Positions 15,499-24,442 of a stretch of 64,000 nt of DNA are shown piece by piece (the stretch's first letter is position 1; every line of letters starts with the position of its first letter). Below the pieces are notes generated by a model. It saw only the letters and a program-made list of their open reading frames with translations. It did no database searches and had not been told where the DNA came from. The DNA is from Thermotoga sp. Ku-13t (lineage in GTDB: Bacteria > Thermotogota > Thermotogae > Thermotogales > DSM-5069): NCBI RefSeq assembly GCF_011057685.1, contig NZ_LNFY01000001.1:310001-374000 (forward strand). The letters are read 5' to 3'. A program made the translations under genes and the position numbers.

Positions 15499-16818
15499 AT
15501 GCGAGTGGAAGACATTCTGAAGATTGTTGAGGAGGAACGCATCCAGTTCGTACGGTTGCAGTTCTCAGACATCAACGGGAACATCAAGAATGTGGAAATA
15601 CCATCTCAGGAACTGCCCAGAGCGTTTGAAAGAGGTATAATGTTCGATGGTTCATCCATTGAAGGCTTCGTGAGAATCGAGGAATCGGACATGTACCTGA
15701 GGCCGGATCCGGATACCTTTGCTATTTTGCCCTGGACGAATGACGGTATCAGGAGTGCGCGGTTGATCTGTGATGTGTACAAGCCAGATGGTACGCCTTT
15801 TGAGGGAGATCCCCGTTACAGATTGAAGCTAGTTGTGGAAAAGGCCAGAAAAATGGGTTTTGAACCTTACGCCGGTCCCGAGATGGAGTTCTTTGTGCTG
15901 CCCAGAGATCTCAAGGGATTTCCGGTGGCAGAAATTCTCGATCAGGGAAGTTACTTCGACCTACTACCACTCAATCAAGTCGAATCGCTGAGGAGTGAAG
16001 TGGCCGTCGCCTTGCGAACAATGGGTATAGAAGTGGAAGCATCACACCACGAGGTTGCACCTTCCCAGCACGAAGTAGATTTCCGCTACGGAGAGGTGTT
16101 GAAGACCGCAGACAACGCGCAAACCGTGAAGCTGGTTTTAAAAACGATCGCTATAAAGTACAACCTGCATGTGACGTTCATGCCAAAACCTTTCTTTGGA
16201 ATCAACGGTTCCGGTATGCATACACACCTGAGTTTGTTCAGAAATGGCGAAAATGCGTTTTACGATCCAAACGCCCCGGACGGTCTATCAAGGACTCTGT
16301 ATTATTTTGTGGGTGGGTTGCTCAAGCATGCAAAGGAGATCACAGCAGTCACGAATCCAACAGTGAACAGTTACAAGAGGCTGGTGCCGGGTTACGAAGC
16401 ACCAGTGAACATAGCGTGGTCGAAATCGAACAGGAGTGCGCTCATTAGGGTTCCAGCCGCAAGGGGTAAATCCACTAGGATCGAGTACAGGGCACCGGAT
16501 CCGAGCTGTAACGCATATCTCGCGTTCGCAGTCATAGTTGCTGCTGGACTGGATGGTATAGAAAAGAAAATAGAACCTCCTACGCCGATTGAAGAAAACA
16601 TCTATGCCATGAGTGAAGAGAGGAAAGCACAAAGTAGGATAGAATCTTTACCAGGATCGCTGAGAGACGCTCTGGAGGAAATGAAAGAATCCTCTCTGGT
16701 CAGGGAGGTTCTGGGAGAGCACATATTCAAAAAGTTTCTGGATCTTAAGAAGAGGGAATGGAGAGATTTCAGCATCGCTGTGACGGATTGGGAAATCAGA
16801 AGGTATCTTCAGGTGTAA
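15499..16818 (+). CDS. glnA: Glutamine synthetase, type I (alpha subgroup)
   Basis: A 439-residue enzyme making glutamine from glutamate, ammonia and ATP. Signatures: FDGSSIEGF near residue 50, GPEMEFFV, the metal/ATP motif GSGMHTHLSLF, NPTVNSYKRLVPGYEAPV and RAPDPSCNAYLAFA. The length and the C-terminal region, which lacks the NLYDLP-type adenylylation tyrosine motif, place it in the GSI-alpha group. ATG 15499 is preceded by a G6 run 7 bases upstream. The response regulator follows after a 31-base gap on the same strand. Confidence 0.95.
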   Translation: MRVEDILKIVEEERIQFVRLQFSDINGNIKNVEIPSQELPRAFERGIMFDGSSIEGFVRIEESDMYLRPDPDTFAILPWTNDGIRSARLICDVYKPDGTPFEGDPRYRLKLVVEKARKMGFEPYAGPEMEFFVLPRDLKGFPVAEILDQGSYFDLLPLNQVESLRSEVAVALRTMGIEVEASHHEVAPSQHEVDFRYGEVLKTADNAQTVKLVLKTIAIKYNLHVTFMPKPFFGINGSGMHTHLSLFRNGENAFYDPNAPDGLSRTLYYFVGGLLKHAKEITAVTNPTVNSYKRLVPGYEAPVNIAWSKSNRSALIRVPAARGKSTRIEYRAPDPSCNAYLAFAVIVAAGLDGIEKKIEPPTPIEENIYAMSEERKAQSRIESLPGSLRDALEEMKESSLVREVLGEHIFKKFLDLKKREWRDFSIAVTDWEIRRYLQV

Positions 16819-16849
16819 AAAGTGCTAAACTATTACGTTGTGGACGAAT

Positions 16850-17461
16850 ATGGCGAACATACTGGTAGTAGATGACGAGAGGAATGTGAGAAACATCATC
16901 AGGAAAATTCTTGAAGAGAACGAGCACACTGTCACCACGATCGCCACGGGCGAGGAAGCACTCGTGGAGCTACGAAGATCAAAGTTCGATCTGCTCATCC
17001 TTGATTTAAAGCTCCCCGGCATGTCCGGTACTGAACTGCTGAGACGAATGAGACAGGAAGGTATAGAGTTGCCGACACTGATAGTTTCCGCCATCACCAC
17101 CGCGGCTCCCGTAGTTGAAGCGATGAAACAAGGCGCCAGCGATTATCTTTCAAAACCCTTCTCGGCGCAGGACCTTCTGAGAAAAGTCGGAGAACTTCTG
17201 AGTGCGGAACAGCTCAGCTTCGAAAGGCTCGCTCGTTTGATCGAAGAAAAGCTCGAACAGGGTAAACTCGTCGTGGCTGAAAAACTCGCGCGTGAACTGT
17301 TCATGATAAGACCCGATGCGGAAGCTCATTTCATTTACGCGACCGTGATGGAAAGACTGGGCAACAAGGAACTTGCCTACAAACACCTCAAGGCTGCGCT
17401 GGCGCTCGATCCAGAGCACAGGAGGGTGCTGAAGGAGATCGCGAAATATGAGGAAAGCTGA
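16850..17461 (+). CDS. Response regulator with helical-repeat (TPR-like) output domain
   Basis: A 203-residue protein. Residues 1-120 are a CheY-like receiver: acidic pocket DDE near 8-10, phospho-acceptor D52 in LILDLKLPGMSG, and lysine K102 in LSKPF. The rest (about 121-203) is helical with a TPR-like repeat (AEAHFIYATVMERLGNKELAYKHLKAAL) and no DNA-binding domain. It has no adjacent histidine kinase. ATG 16850 has no clear ribosome binding site. Its end overlaps the first TrkA-like gene by 14 bases, which hints at a link to potassium uptake. Confidence 0.85.
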   Translation: MANILVVDDERNVRNIIRKILEENEHTVTTIATGEEALVELRRSKFDLLILDLKLPGMSGTELLRRMRQEGIELPTLIVSAITTAAPVVEAMKQGASDYLSKPFSAQDLLRKVGELLSAEQLSFERLARLIEEKLEQGKLVVAEKLARELFMIRPDAEAHFIYATVMERLGNKELAYKHLKAALALDPEHRRVLKEIAKYEES

Positions 17462-17873
17462 GTCACTCTACATTGTGATCGTGGGTTGTGGACGTATCGG
17501 TTCGATCGTCGCAACGAAGCTCTCGGTCTCCGGCAGCAACGTGGTCGTCATAGATTCGGACGAAACGGCCCTTGAGAGCTTGCCTGAGGAGTTCACGGGA
17601 TTCAAGCTCATCGGAGACGTGACTGAGATCTCGGTGCTGAGAGACGCAAAGCTCGACAAGGCGGACGTACTCCTGGCGCTCACAGGGGACGATAACACAA
17701 ACTTCATGGTCGCGAGCGTTGCCAAGAGGTTTTTCGGCGTGAAGAGGGTCATCGCGCGTGTGAACGAACCGGCGAACGAAGACATCTTCAAAGAATTCGA
17801 TATCGAGATCGTATCGCCAACGCGGCTTGCAGCGATGAAAGTCTTGTCCGAATTAGGGGTGCACGAAACTTGA
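17448..17873 (+). CDS. TrkA-N (RCK_N) potassium-uptake regulatory subunit
   Basis: A 141-residue cytoplasmic protein made of a single RCK N-domain: VGCGRIGSIVATKL (about 13-26) binds the nucleotide, VVVIDSDE supplies the ribose-binding acid, and IEIVSPTRLAA ends the domain. It lacks an RCK_C domain. It overlaps the response regulator upstream and the second TrkA-like gene downstream by 4 bases. It probably assembles with that protein into a ring gating the TrkH channel at 18532-20013. Confidence 0.9.
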   Translation: MRKAESLYIVIVGCGRIGSIVATKLSVSGSNVVVIDSDETALESLPEEFTGFKLIGDVTEISVLRDAKLDKADVLLALTGDDNTNFMVASVAKRFFGVKRVIARVNEPANEDIFKEFDIEIVSPTRLAAMKVLSELGVHET

Positions 17874-18529
17874 AGGTAGTCATCATAGGTGGCCACAAGA
17901 TCGCGTACTATCTCGCTCGGATGATGATATCAAAGGGTTACCACGTCTACATAGTGAACAAAGATCCCCGTGCTTGCGAGCAGCTCGCGAAGAGTCTTTC
18001 TGCAGTTGTGATCCTCGGTGATGGGAGCAAGAAGAATGTGCTCGAGCAGCTCAGGCTCAGCAGCAAAGATCTTGTGGTCATACTGACGAACACCGACCGT
18101 GACAACCTCATAATCTCGCAGATGGTTCGCCATTACTATGGGGTGGAACGAATAGTCACGCTCGTGAATGATCCCGAAGATATAGAGATCTTTCACCGGC
18201 TGGGTGTGAAAGCGGCCGTGAGTCCAACTAACATCTTGCTCCAGACAATCCAGGGTCTATTGCTCGTCGACGAAATCGAAGAGTTCTCCATGGTTGAGGA
18301 AGGAAGGCTCGTTTTCCTTCGACTCGAGATACCTGAAACTTCTCCATCCGCTCACAAAAAGTTGAAGGAGATCCCTCTTCCAAACAGCTGTGTGATCGGT
18401 GCCATCATCAGGAACAACACAGTGGTCATACCCCGTGGAGAAGTCGAACTTCTTCCCGAAGATAGAGTGATGGTCCTGTGCGAGCCAAGCGTTCAATCTC
18501 AAGTGATACATTTACTTGTCGGTGAGTGA
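17870..18529 (+). CDS. trkA: TrkA-like protein with RCK_N and RCK_C domains
   Basis: A 219-residue cytoplasmic regulator. The RCK_N part (about 1-135) has a degenerate glycine motif (IIGGHKIAYYLA). The RCK_C part (about 140-219) contains LPNSCVIGAIIRNNTVVIPRG and LLPEDRVMVL. TTG 17870 is the start, overlapping the previous stop (TTGA). Because the glycine motif is weak here and good in the 141-residue partner, the two may form a hetero-ring in which only one subunit binds nucleotide well. Confidence 0.88.
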   Translation: MKVVIIGGHKIAYYLARMMISKGYHVYIVNKDPRACEQLAKSLSAVVILGDGSKKNVLEQLRLSSKDLVVILTNTDRDNLIISQMVRHYYGVERIVTLVNDPEDIEIFHRLGVKAAVSPTNILLQTIQGLLLVDEIEEFSMVEEGRLVFLRLEIPETSPSAHKKLKEIPLPNSCVIGAIIRNNTVVIPRGEVELLPEDRVMVLCEPSVQSQVIHLLVGE

Positions 18530-18531
18530 TT

Positions 18532-20013
18532 ATGAGATTGACGCTGCAGGAATACCGCGTTGTTTTCAGTACACTGAGTAAACTTTTGAGGTTTTTCTCT
18601 CTGATACTTCTTCTTCCTCTGGTGTGGATCTTTTCTGAACCCAGTTTCTTCCAGTGCATTCTGTCATTTTCGATACCTTCCGCTGTCGCGTTCATCTTCG
18701 GTTTTGTCTTGCAACGTTTCTCACACACTACGGAGTTTGAAGTCATAACCGTCAAAGAAGGAGCAGTGATCGTGCTCTTCTCCTGGACGACGGTCATAGT
18801 CCTCTCCGCTTTGCCTTACATGCTTTGTGGGTTGCTCAATTTCTCGCAAGCCATTTTTGAAGCTACGAGCGGCTGGACAACGACGGGCTTAACGATGTTT
18901 CCTGTGGTTGAGGCTCTTCCCAAGCCGGTGCTCTTCTGGAGGAGCTTAACCCAATATCTGGGGGGCGCAGGCTTCGCTGTCATAGTGATGAGTACGATCA
19001 TAGGTCCTACGGGCCTTGGTTTTTACCGGGCAGAAGGGCGTGTTGACAACATCGCACCAAACATAAGGCATTCAACAAGATTGATCGTCACCTACTATCT
19101 TCTGTACGCGGTCGCCGGAACGATCGCGTTGATGATCAGCGGGCTCAATCTCTTCGATGCGCTGAACCATTCTTTTACAGCACTCGCCACAGGTGGATTT
19201 TCGACGAAGAACAACAGCGTCGCAGCTTTCGATAACCTATCAACAGAGTTGATTCTGATGTTTCTCATGTTTCTCGGGTCTATCGGTTTCGGTATTCACC
19301 ATGCATTCTGGAGTAGAGACTGGCATGCGCTCAGAGAGAACAGTGAACCCAAGCAGATGATTGTGTTGATCCTGTTAGGTACTGTGTGTGTTTCTCTGGC
19401 GGGTGTTGGCAAAGTGTTTCCAACATTTTCAGACAGCTTGCGTCACAGCATTTTCCAAGTTGTCTCTGCCCTCACCGGGACAGGTTTTTCCACAGTAGAT
19501 CTAAAGTCGTGGCTCGGTTTTCCAACAGGTCTCTTCGTGCTTGTGGTTCTCATGCTGCTCGGAGGTTGTATGGATTCAACCTCAGGTGGTATAAAACAGT
19601 ACAGGCTCACTGTGCTCTTCAAAACGTTCAAAATGTCACTCAGAAAATTCCTGCTTCCAAAGACTTCTGTTGTATACGTAGAGATATGGAAAGGATCCGC
19701 CAAAAGGTATCTCGATCCTCAGCTCATCAGAGAAGCTTTCGTCACGAGCGCCGCGTACATCTTGTCCTATGTCCTGGGAGTATTGATGTTGACGTTCTAC
19801 GGTTACAGTTTGGGACAAGCAATGTTTGAGTTCGCATCGGCTCTCGCGGGGGTAGGGCTTTCGTGTGGAGTCACATCGCCAAATATGCCACTCGGCGCGA
19901 TGTGGACGTTGAGCGTCGGAATGTTCATGGGAAGGCTCGAATTCCTCGTCATCGTGTACGCACTGGCAAAGATCCTTTCGGACGCGTTCAGGTCATTTGC
20001 TAAGCAGGCTTGA
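18532..20013 (+). CDS. trkH: Trk potassium-uptake channel subunit TrkH
   Basis: A 493-residue inner-membrane K+ channel with the fourfold pore repeat; selectivity-filter segments are visible as TSGWTTTGLT, TALATGGFST, TGTGFSTVD and AGVGLSCGV. Size fits TrkH/KtrB. ATG 18532 follows GGTGAG by 5 bases; GTG 18526 is an in-frame alternative. It is the last gene of the run from glnA. Its 3' end overlaps the convergent beta-propeller gene by 21 bases, and I see no terminator hairpin there. Confidence 0.93.
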   Translation: MRLTLQEYRVVFSTLSKLLRFFSLILLLPLVWIFSEPSFFQCILSFSIPSAVAFIFGFVLQRFSHTTEFEVITVKEGAVIVLFSWTTVIVLSALPYMLCGLLNFSQAIFEATSGWTTTGLTMFPVVEALPKPVLFWRSLTQYLGGAGFAVIVMSTIIGPTGLGFYRAEGRVDNIAPNIRHSTRLIVTYYLLYAVAGTIALMISGLNLFDALNHSFTALATGGFSTKNNSVAAFDNLSTELILMFLMFLGSIGFGIHHAFWSRDWHALRENSEPKQMIVLILLGTVCVSLAGVGKVFPTFSDSLRHSIFQVVSALTGTGFSTVDLKSWLGFPTGLFVLVVLMLLGGCMDSTSGGIKQYRLTVLFKTFKMSLRKFLLPKTSVVYVEIWKGSAKRYLDPQLIREAFVTSAAYILSYVLGVLMLTFYGYSLGQAMFEFASALAGVGLSCGVTSPNMPLGAMWTLSVGMFMGRLEFLVIVYALAKILSDAFRSFAKQA

Positions 20014-21927
20014 ATTTCTCCAGTCCTTCAGATACATAGGCCATCCTTGCGAAGGTGAACTGTCGACTTCGTACAGCAGCAAACTGTTGTCAGTTTTCAG
20101 TACAAGCAAACCAGAGTCGGACATCTTCATCTTGCCAGACACCCGAGCAGGAAGTGGTTCCTCGAGGATCTTCGAACCATCCCTGGTAGAGAGCAGATAC
20201 AGAACGTTACCGGCAGCAAGCAAACCGCTCTGTGTCAGCAAAATCGTCCTCGCAGACAGATTCTCTCTCGCCCACAAAACGTTACCGGAAAGATCCAGCG
20301 CGTAGACGTTGCCAGAATCGTTACACACGTAGAGCGTCTTACCATCGCTCACCCCTTGAACCAAACTGGCACCAAACGTTTTCGACCATGCGATCTTACC
20401 ATCTTTGATCCGAACACACCACACGGTTTTCTCACCGATCACGAAAACAAGTTCATCCGTGAGAACAATTTCAGCCGATTTGCACGCTTCCGTCACGACC
20501 GACCAGACCTCTTTGCCAGAGAAATCCACAAGGTGTAGCATCCCAAGCCAGTCGAGTACGAGTATTCCATAATCTTCATGCACCGCCGGCGGACACACGA
20601 GCCAACCTGTCAGACGAACCTTTTTCACAATATCATCCGTCGTTGATTCGAATATGTACATCGTTCCATTGTCGTCAACGGCGACGAACGCTTGAGGGGT
20701 TCTCGCCGCGGCGATGGAGACGTTCGATTCAACTGGGATCTTTTTTGTCCTGTCAGAGAGCACGTAGATGCTCTTGTCCCAGGATCCCAGAACGATCGAA
20801 CCATCATCCAGAAGCACCGGATCTGCCGTGAGTATGAACGCCACCTTGCTTGATTGCACCTTTAGGCTGCCGGGATCCACTTTGAGCAAACTGCCATCGA
20901 GGCTTGACAGATACAGTTCTTTACCGATCGCAGGGCTCGTGCTGATCTTCTGCGGGAATTTCACTTCCCCAAGGAAATTCAGAAGCCTTGTTCTGGTCTT
21001 TTCCTGAGTTGTGCTCGCGGGTGGAGCAGCTTGTTGCTGAGCCTGCGTCGAACTTGTAAGTTTCATCAGATCGATGCCAAGTACAGTTGCATATTTCACG
21101 TTGTTCGTAACAGTCTGGAGCAGTTTGATAGAACTGGGTAGCACGTTTGCCACGGTGAGTCCACCTTTGCTTGTGATAATGTAGAGATAATCTCCGTGAT
21201 TGGCGACGGAGACTGCCGATACGTTCAGCCTGTCGAGCAGCGACATGTCTGCCCTCGAGAGCAGGAGCAGCGATCCATTAGTCGATAGGACAACGAGATT
21301 GTTCCGCGCGAGAAAGATCTGTTTGAAATCCAGAGTGAATTTGTGCTTTGATTCGAGTACCGGAACCTTTTCAGAGATGTTCATGATGTAGAATTCCTTC
21401 TTCGTGGAGAACATCAAGCTGCTGCCAACTATCTGAAAGTTGTTTACGGGATCCGGTGCCGCTATTTCCCAGATCCTTTTGAAATTCGCATCGAAAGCCA
21501 CGATCTTACCGCCAGCCAACGTGATGAGCAAGTCAGAGTAGACAGCGACTGTCGAGATCTTCTCGTTCAAGGTGTAGGAAGCTTTCGGGTTTAAACTCTC
21601 GTCGAAGACCGTGATCGAGTAATCGTGCACAACGTAAAGATCACGCATCAGGACGGCGTCGACGGCCTTACGGTTCAGCTCCATGGTCTTCACGGAACGT
21701 AAGTTTTCGTCAAGGATCTCGAGGCTCGTGGGCCGTAAAACGTACAAATACTTGGAACCAGGCAACACCTTGAGCACCCCAGGTGTGTTCACGCTGGCGA
21801 TCTTCACAGGGAGCAGAGGGGCAGAGACATCGTAGAGCTCTATGGACTCATCTTTGACGACGTAAAGAGTCGCACCGTACATCAAACTCGAGATGATGAG
21901 CAAGCCGACGAACAGGACTTTCCTCAT
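19993..21927 (-). CDS. Exported PQQ-like beta-propeller repeat protein
   Basis: A 644-residue protein with a signal peptide (MRKVLFVGLLIISSLMYG) and repeated YVLRPTSLEILDENL or LYVCNDSGNVYALDLSGN-type blades, the PQQ-like/WD-like beta-propeller pattern. Two propellers are likely, split by a low-complexity linker of Q, A, P, S and T near 290-312. There is no visible enzyme active site, so it is probably a periplasmic scaffold or binding protein. It follows the MFS gene by 18 bases on the same strand, and its ATG follows GAGGTG. Confidence 0.8.
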   Translation of the reverse strand: MRKVLFVGLLIISSLMYGATLYVVKDESIELYDVSAPLLPVKIASVNTPGVLKVLPGSKYLYVLRPTSLEILDENLRSVKTMELNRKAVDAVLMRDLYVVHDYSITVFDESLNPKASYTLNEKISTVAVYSDLLITLAGGKIVAFDANFKRIWEIAAPDPVNNFQIVGSSLMFSTKKEFYIMNISEKVPVLESKHKFTLDFKQIFLARNNLVVLSTNGSLLLLSRADMSLLDRLNVSAVSVANHGDYLYIITSKGGLTVANVLPSSIKLLQTVTNNVKYATVLGIDLMKLTSSTQAQQQAAPPASTTQEKTRTRLLNFLGEVKFPQKISTSPAIGKELYLSSLDGSLLKVDPGSLKVQSSKVAFILTADPVLLDDGSIVLGSWDKSIYVLSDRTKKIPVESNVSIAAARTPQAFVAVDDNGTMYIFESTTDDIVKKVRLTGWLVCPPAVHEDYGILVLDWLGMLHLVDFSGKEVWSVVTEACKSAEIVLTDELVFVIGEKTVWCVRIKDGKIAWSKTFGASLVQGVSDGKTLYVCNDSGNVYALDLSGNVLWARENLSARTILLTQSGLLAAGNVLYLLSTRDGSKILEEPLPARVSGKMKMSDSGLLVLKTDNSLLLYEVDSSPSQGWPMYLKDWRNSSLLSK

Positions 21928-21945
21928 TCAACAGCACCTCAAAAT

Positions 21946-23097
21946 TTATGATACCAGCTTTTCAAGACGTTTCTTGAACCACCAGGTGAGTAGCGCGTTG
22001 AGAGCATAAAAGAGGGTACTGATCAAAAGCAACCTGGTGTAGTCTGCGGATCCTTGGACGATCCAGCCGTATAGATAAGCAGCAAAAGCTCTGGAGGAGT
22101 TGTTGAGGAGATTTCCAAGGCCGTTCGCCGACATGATCATGCTTTCGGGAAGATTGTTGAAAACCAGTACAGTGAAAGAAGGGTTCACCATGTTCATCAG
22201 CATGAACCTGACGACGTAGAGTATAGAGAAAGCGACAGGATCTCTGATGAACGATATCGACAGCATCAATGGAACGACTGAGGTGTAACAGATCAACAGC
22301 ATCTTGAGTGCTCCGAACCTTTTCTGCAAAAAACCACTACTCAAGCTCCCTGCGGCCGTCATCAACTGTGCAAGGGCCATGATCAAACCGACGTAAGTTA
22401 GTGAGAAACCAAAAAGATCGTGAAACATCAAATTGCTGAAGTTGAGGAACAATCCTGCTCCGAATCCCACCAGAACGTTTGAAAAAACGTAGTACGAAAA
22501 AACTCGCTTTTGAACTGGATCGAGGGAAAACTTTCTCAGAAATTGAGAGTCACCAGCTACACGTTGAATTTTGCCGACCAGTGAGGCAGCAACAAGCTGC
22601 AAACCAGCAGCCAACAACAATGTGAAGTAATAACCAGCCCGGTCCGCCATTGCCCCACCCAGCACGTTTCCCAGAACGTTCGCGAGCATGGAAAGTGAAA
22701 ACTGTGAGCCGAAGACGGTGTATCTTTCCTTGACCCCTGTTCCACCGAACAGTACCGTTGTAAAGACCATACCCGAGAAACTCGAAATGGCACCTGAAAC
22801 GAAGGCAAGAAAAATCTGTGTAGGAAAGTTGTAAACAATGGCCCTCAAGACCATGAGAGCTCCGACCGTCATGCTGGAAAAGAAAAGTAACTTCTTCCTG
22901 TCATACTTGCTCAAAATCAGTGCGAGGATCAAACCAAAGATGGCGCTCCCCCATAGATTAGCCGAGACAATGGCACTGATCTGCGTGTTGGTGAAGTGTC
23001 GTCTACGCATGTGCAAATTGAAGATTATCCCGTACGCTTGTCCCGCGAAACCACTCAGGAATGTAAACGTGTAGAGAATGCGTCTTGATCTACTCAC
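21946..23097 (-). CDS. Major facilitator superfamily transporter
   Basis: A 383-residue inner-membrane transporter with about 12 hydrophobic segments in two halves and a basic loop after helix 2 (LILSKYDRKKLLFF, about 60-73), as in the MFS. The substrate is unknown. The GTG start at 23097 has no ribosome binding site, but a perfect TATAAT (23111-23106) lies 8 bases upstream, so translation may begin at or next to the 5' end of a leaderless mRNA. The next canonical methionine would delete most of helix 1. Confidence 0.85.
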   Translation of the reverse strand: MSRSRRILYTFTFLSGFAGQAYGIIFNLHMRRRHFTNTQISAIVSANLWGSAIFGLILALILSKYDRKKLLFFSSMTVGALMVLRAIVYNFPTQIFLAFVSGAISSFSGMVFTTVLFGGTGVKERYTVFGSQFSLSMLANVLGNVLGGAMADRAGYYFTLLLAAGLQLVAASLVGKIQRVAGDSQFLRKFSLDPVQKRVFSYYVFSNVLVGFGAGLFLNFSNLMFHDLFGFSLTYVGLIMALAQLMTAAGSLSSGFLQKRFGALKMLLICYTSVVPLMLSISFIRDPVAFSILYVVRFMLMNMVNPSFTVLVFNNLPESMIMSANGLGNLLNNSSRAFAAYLYGWIVQGSADYTRLLLISTLFYALNALLTWWFKKRLEKLVS

Positions 23098-23105
23098 AGA
23101 ACTGA

Positions 23106-23111
23106 ATTATA
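23106..23111 (-). promoter_or_regulatory. -10 box of the MFS transporter gene
   Basis: The minus strand reads TATAAT, with only 8 bases before GTG 23097. The -35 is weak. The predicted transcription start falls almost on the start codon. Confidence 0.55.
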
Positions 23112-23186
23112 AGCCTGTGCTTGTGAACTACTACTCACACGCCCGTTAACAAAACTGCGTGCAACGCCTGTCATCTCTATACCTGC

Positions 23187-23215
23187 TTGACCGGAGAGAA
23201 AGCGAGGCGTACAAT
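23187..23215 (+). promoter_or_regulatory. Promoter of araR
   Basis: TTGACC (23187-23192), a 17-base spacer and TACAAT (23210-23215). The AraR-like palindrome at 23232-23239 lies just after the expected transcription start, which fits autorepression. Confidence 0.75.
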
Positions 23216-23231
23216 AAAAGCAGAACCAAAC

Positions 23232-23239
23232 GTACGTAC
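23232..23239. promoter_or_regulatory. AraR-type operator in the araR leader
   Basis: GTACGTAC is a perfect palindrome inside AAACGTACGTACATAA. It closely resembles the B. subtilis AraR operator core (ATTTGTACGTACAAAT, from memory). It lies between the araR promoter and its ribosome binding site. Confidence 0.6.
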
Positions 23240-23258
23240 ATAAAGGAGGGATCGTGCC

Positions 23259-24320
23259 ATAACTCCGAAGTACAGAGTCATCGAACAGTTCTTGCTTTCA
23301 CAGATAAAATCCGGAATATACAAACCCGGAGCGAAGTTACCCACAGAACTGGAGCTGATGGAGAAGTTTGGCGCAAGCAGAGAAACTGTTCGTAAGGCTC
23401 TGGACCGACTCGTGGTGCGAGGAATAATAGTCAGAAAGCCTGGCGTTGGCTCTTTCGTCAATTCCAGCGTTGGCAGCAGCGTCGTGGGTATCATCGTTCA
23501 GCAGATAACCAGTTACATATTCCCTTACATCGTCTTTGGTGCAGAAGAACATTTGTTCAGCAACGGATATAAAATGCTCCTTGGGAATGCCTCGGAAGAC
23601 CCCTCACGTGAGAGGCAGATCATCCAGGAATGGGTGGAGTCCGGAGTCACGGGGCTCATAGTGGATCCCGTCTACAGTGCGACGAGGCGCTCAAACAGAG
23701 ATTACATCAAATCGCTGGTGAAACAGGGTATTAGAGTTGTCATCGTGCACACGGATTGGAACATAAAAGGCGCCGGTTGTGTGGTGCTGGATGACGCGTA
23801 CGGTGGAACAAAGGCGGCTGAGATATTCCATCAGTACGGCCACAAGAGAGTGGCAGTTCTTTACAAATCGATACACTTACCGAGCTTCATCAGAGCAATG
23901 AGTTTCATTCAGCGAGCCCGGGAGCTCGGCTTCGAAAAGATCTACGAGAAATCCTTCAACGTGTCTGAATTCACGGGAGTACCGATGCAACTGGCGTACG
24001 AACTGCTCACGATGCCCAGGCAAATACGCCCCACCGCCGTTTTCTGCTACAACGACGCAACGGCTTTACAGTTACAGCTGGTGGCGAAGAGGTTGGGCAT
24101 GAGCATTCCAGAGGACCTGTCAGTGATCGGTTTTGACGATGCACCGATAGGCGATTTCAGAGATGTTCTTAGCACGTTCGCACATCCAAAGGAAGAAGTC
24201 GGAAGGAAGGCAGCCGACATTCTGTTGAAGATGCTCCAGGGTGGCGAACCAGAAAAATGCGTGCTGCAGCCAGAGTTTGTTGAAAGGAGCTCTGTGGCAA
24301 AACCGAGATCTGAGATTTAG
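23259..24320 (+). CDS. araR: AraR-type arabinose repressor (GntR HTH + LacI-like sensor)
   Basis: About 353 residues. The N-terminal GntR winged helix (PKYRVIEQFLLSQIKSG, ASRETVRKALDRL) is followed from about 80 by a LacI/periplasmic-binding-type effector domain ending in SVIGFDDAPIGDF. This is the AraR arrangement, and it precedes an arabinose operon. The start is unusual: the in-frame stop at 23241 is followed by no ATG, GTG or TTG before TTG 23292, which would cut the first HTH helix. A strong GGAGGG (23245-23250) points, with an 8-base spacing, to ATA 23259. I therefore mark AUA as the start, as an inference. Confidence 0.8.
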   Translation: MTPKYRVIEQFLLSQIKSGIYKPGAKLPTELELMEKFGASRETVRKALDRLVVRGIIVRKPGVGSFVNSSVGSSVVGIIVQQITSYIFPYIVFGAEEHLFSNGYKMLLGNASEDPSRERQIIQEWVESGVTGLIVDPVYSATRRSNRDYIKSLVKQGIRVVIVHTDWNIKGAGCVVLDDAYGGTKAAEIFHQYGHKRVAVLYKSIHLPSFIRAMSFIQRARELGFEKIYEKSFNVSEFTGVPMQLAYELLTMPRQIRPTAVFCYNDATALQLQLVAKRLGMSIPEDLSVIGFDDAPIGDFRDVLSTFAHPKEEVGRKAADILLKMLQGGEPEKCVLQPEFVERSSVAKPRSEI

Positions 24321-24412
24321 CAACAGCTGCGTACGAAATTCGCCACAAAACATGGTTTTTCACCGCATCGCAAGAAGTCCAGTCAACACTTAATGCTCAA
24401 CGATTCTTGGCG

Positions 24413-24442
24413 TTGTACGGTAATGCTATTATATATTATAAT
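24413..24442 (+). promoter_or_regulatory. Promoter of the arabinose operon
   Basis: TTGTAC (24413-24418), an 18-base spacer and TATAAT (24437-24442). The -35 is part of an AraR-like half-site and the -10 lies inside an inverted repeat. Confidence 0.7.
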
